This document shows positions 57,869-60,000 of a DNA stretch of 60,000 bases, in pieces (positions within the stretch are counted from its first letter, which is position 1; each line of letters begins with the position of its first letter). Below the pieces are notes generated by a model, which saw nothing but the letters and a program-made list of their open reading frames with translations, searched no databases and was not told where the DNA came from. The translations under genes and the position numbers were made by a program. The DNA comes from Hydractinia symbiolongicarpus (taxonomy: Eukaryota; Cnidaria; Hydrozoa; Anthoathecata; Hydractiniidae), in assembly GCF_029227915.1 (NCBI RefSeq), contig NC_079884.1, positions 11,782,001 to 11,842,000 on the forward strand. The letters are read 5' to 3'.

Positions 57869-59754
57869 ATGTCAAGTATGAATTCTTTCACATCTATGGA
57901 TGTAGACGATAATCCTGAAGTTTTAGAACAAGGTTTTGATGAATTATTTGATCCACCTGCACCTGATGCTTATGAATGCCCCATTTGTTTGCTGGTATTA
58001 AACAAACCAATGCAGACGGTTTGTGGTCACCGTTTTTGCAGAGGATGTATTCTTAAAGTTCTCAGGTATGCTGTTATTTTTACTATTGTTATTATTTGTC
58101 CCTAAAAAAAGTTTTGGCAATAGAAATACCTTAATATGAATAAATCGTTAATTTTATGAGTTTTTTAAATTTTTTGCTATTTTTCGAAAAGTTGCATATG
58201 ATTCACAAACATTAATCTTTACAATTAGTCTTTGTCTGCAAAAAAAAAAAAATAATAATCTTTAGAGATATTCTTTTATTTCATGTTGGCAGTGAAGGTA
58301 TAATTTTACACTTTAGGGAAGGTAGACCAAACTGTCCCATAGACAATGAACTTTTAAGTGAATCTCAGGTTTGTGACACTTTTTTATGTTATAGACATAT
58401 ATATTGTTCTTGTTTGTTATATGTAATAATGATTTTACTTCGTTTCTTTTTTACCATGTATCCTTCCTATCTTGGTCTGCTACAAGGGTTGTTAAAATAT
58501 TTTATTGATAACTTTTAACATGACAACAATTACAACATGAAGCATTATGCTGTTCAATATTACAAGATGTATGTACCTGTATTTTTTAAAATTTAGATTT
58601 ACCCAGATAATTTCGCACGAAGGGAAATCCTCTCATTAACAGTACATTGTCACAATAGCAGAGAGTTTGGTTGCCAGTGGATGGGACCTTTAAAAGACCT
58701 GGAGGTGGGCTTATTCTCTTGTGATTTCCACTGTGAATTTGCATTGTTGCATTGTCAGGTTTTTATTTTAAGTAATATTAGTTAATAAATGTTCCTCAAA
58801 TTTTTTTCCATAGAATCTCCTAAAAATTAAACCTTGGTTTTTTTTCAAGAATCTCCTAGAAAGGTTGTTTTTTTATGTGGTAAATGTTTTGAATTGTAAA
58901 GTACATTTCCCAAATTTTTTTTTATATTATTATTAAAGTTAATTCTGACATCATCAAAATTTTAAAGAAATTACTTTGTTGCATTTTAGTCTGATTTTTT
59001 CAGGGGATTTAAGTTGTCTTTCTTCAAGAAGTTAACATTTAAAATTTACCTCTAACCTTTTAGAATTTCCTAGCGTTTAAGAAAAAGAATAATTGAATGG
59101 CCACTCTATTTTGAAATAATGCAAACATACTTTAGGCTAGCATTTTTTTACATGAAAAGTGTGCTTTACAAAATACTGTCATTAGTGTGAAAGGATTTGT
59201 ACCCACTTAAAAATATGTTGTTCTTGTTGCAGAAACATCATGAAGACTGCGAATTTGCGAATGTGTTGTGTCCAAATAACTGTGGCACTAGAATTGCTCG
59301 TAGTGAACTTAAAGAACATCAAGAGACTGCTTGTCCGAGAAGAATAGTTAGTTGCGATTTCTGCAATATTAAAGTTGTCTATCAAAGGCTTGTGGTGAGT
59401 GTGTTTATTACTTTAGTATGAGAATCGCGAATATGTATGAAAGTGCAGAAGAAGAATCTGACCCTATTGCTGCCTTACCATTTGAGATTAGTCCCTGGTA
59501 ATTCTACGACCAGTGCCTAGAAATTCTGAAGCCAGTGTCTGCCAATTCTAAGACCAGTGTTTAAAAGTACTTGACCTTATAGGGATCTTGTATTTATTGG
59601 TATTGTTTCTTTGTTTGTTTGTTTTTGTTCCTTCTTATTTTTTTATCATTAATTTATATATTTATTTGTGATATAGGAGCACAGAGAGCGCTGTAATAGA
59701 TTTCCAGTTGATTGTCCCAACAGTTGCTCAATCGGTAAAATACCACGAGAAGAA
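57869..59754 (+). CDS. TRAF6: TRAF6-like RING / TRAF zinc-finger adaptor (5' part, gene runs off the window)
   Basis: Exons 57869-58065, 58317-58368, 58597-58704, 59233-59394 and 59677-59754, phases 2, 0, 0, 0, 0. The N-terminus is followed by a C3HC3D RING finger: YECPICLLVLNKPMQTVCGH, FCRGC, then NCPIDNELL, with Asp as the last ligand as in TRAF RINGs. IYPDNFARREILSLTVHC matches the linker of TRAF6, then come TRAF-type zinc fingers (CQWMGPLKDLEKHHEDC, LCPNNCGTRIARSELKEHQE, ACPRRIVSCDFC, CNRFPVDCPNSC). TRAF6 is a cytoplasmic E3 ubiquitin ligase that makes K63-linked chains in TNF-receptor/Toll/IL-1 signalling to NF-kB. The later fingers also resemble TRAF4, so orthology is not certain. The coiled coil and MATH domain must lie beyond 60000. 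Confidence 0.85.
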
Positions 59755-60000
59755 GTATGTACCCTTTTTTCTTTTTCACATTTTTAACTATTATCTATAA
59801 ATTATATATAAGTGCCTATTTATAAAACGCACCTTCTCCCTTAATTTATCAGCAGCCATAACAAAAGAGAAACTTTTTTGAAAAACGTTATAATTCCCAG
59901 TATTCATTGAAGCTAAATATAAATAAAGAATTTATTACGTTGGGAATTTCCCTTTCAAATATATCGATAAACTTCCTCGTTAATAATTGATTGGAGGGAA

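Noticed and set aside
1-60000. CRISPR array, operon or other prokaryotic features
   Set aside because: The window is spliced animal DNA; no regularly spaced direct repeats of CRISPR type were seen.

Overview
The window is AT-rich animal nuclear DNA with spliced genes (GT-AG introns of about 60 bp to 3 kb), tRNA-derived SINE-like sequences, LINEs and a Copia-type LTR element. A TRAF6-like gene, an ORC5 gene and a polyproline/Cys/Gly extracellular protein with PA14 domains make it metazoan. The short inverted repeats built on CCTGGGGACGAGGTTG and the minicollagen-like polyproline blocks suggest a cnidarian, possibly a medusozoan; this is inference from recollection, not a database result.

Region by region. 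(1) 1-5700: mostly non-coding, with one short candidate ORF (2202-2600) and a tRNA-like sequence enclosed by perfect 16-bp inverted repeats (3854-3966). (2) 5815-30091, plus strand: one very large gene. I could join 34 exons with consistent phases into a single 8568-nt reading frame (2855 residues). It encodes a signal peptide, an ~880-residue K/E/Q/D-rich region in one 2.6-kb exon, an array of small exons rich in Cys, Gly and polyproline (five of them tandem exon-plus-intron duplicates), a silk-like GAGAGA block, a duplicated 22-residue basic motif, a cluster of N-glycosylation sequons, three PA14 domains each split over two or more exons, a Ser/Gly-rich region with a CX3C-X11-CX3C motif, and a lysine-rich tail. 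I do not recognise the architecture; it is the best candidate here for something undescribed, probably an extracellular structural or capsule-type protein. (3) 30092-32232: SINE and intergenic DNA. (4) 32233-36435, minus strand: a complete five-exon ORC5 gene (440 residues) with a LINE remnant in intron 1. (5) About 38040-46896: a decayed CR1/Jockey-type LINE on the plus strand, split by a minus-strand Copia element with 209-214-bp LTRs, an initiator-Met-tRNA primer-binding site, a CCACA target duplication and an abnormal fold-back at its 3' end. (6) 46897-57860: gene-poor, with two diverged inverted copies of an unclassified repeat, hairpins, a SINE and one orphan possible terminal exon (minus strand, ~52122-52280). 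(7) 57869 to the window edge: the first exons of a TRAF6-like RING and TRAF-zinc-finger gene, which continues beyond the window.

The three well-supported genes act in unrelated processes (extracellular matrix or capsule, DNA replication licensing, innate immune or TNF/IL-1-type signalling); nothing suggests co-regulation. The large gene and ORC5 are convergent.
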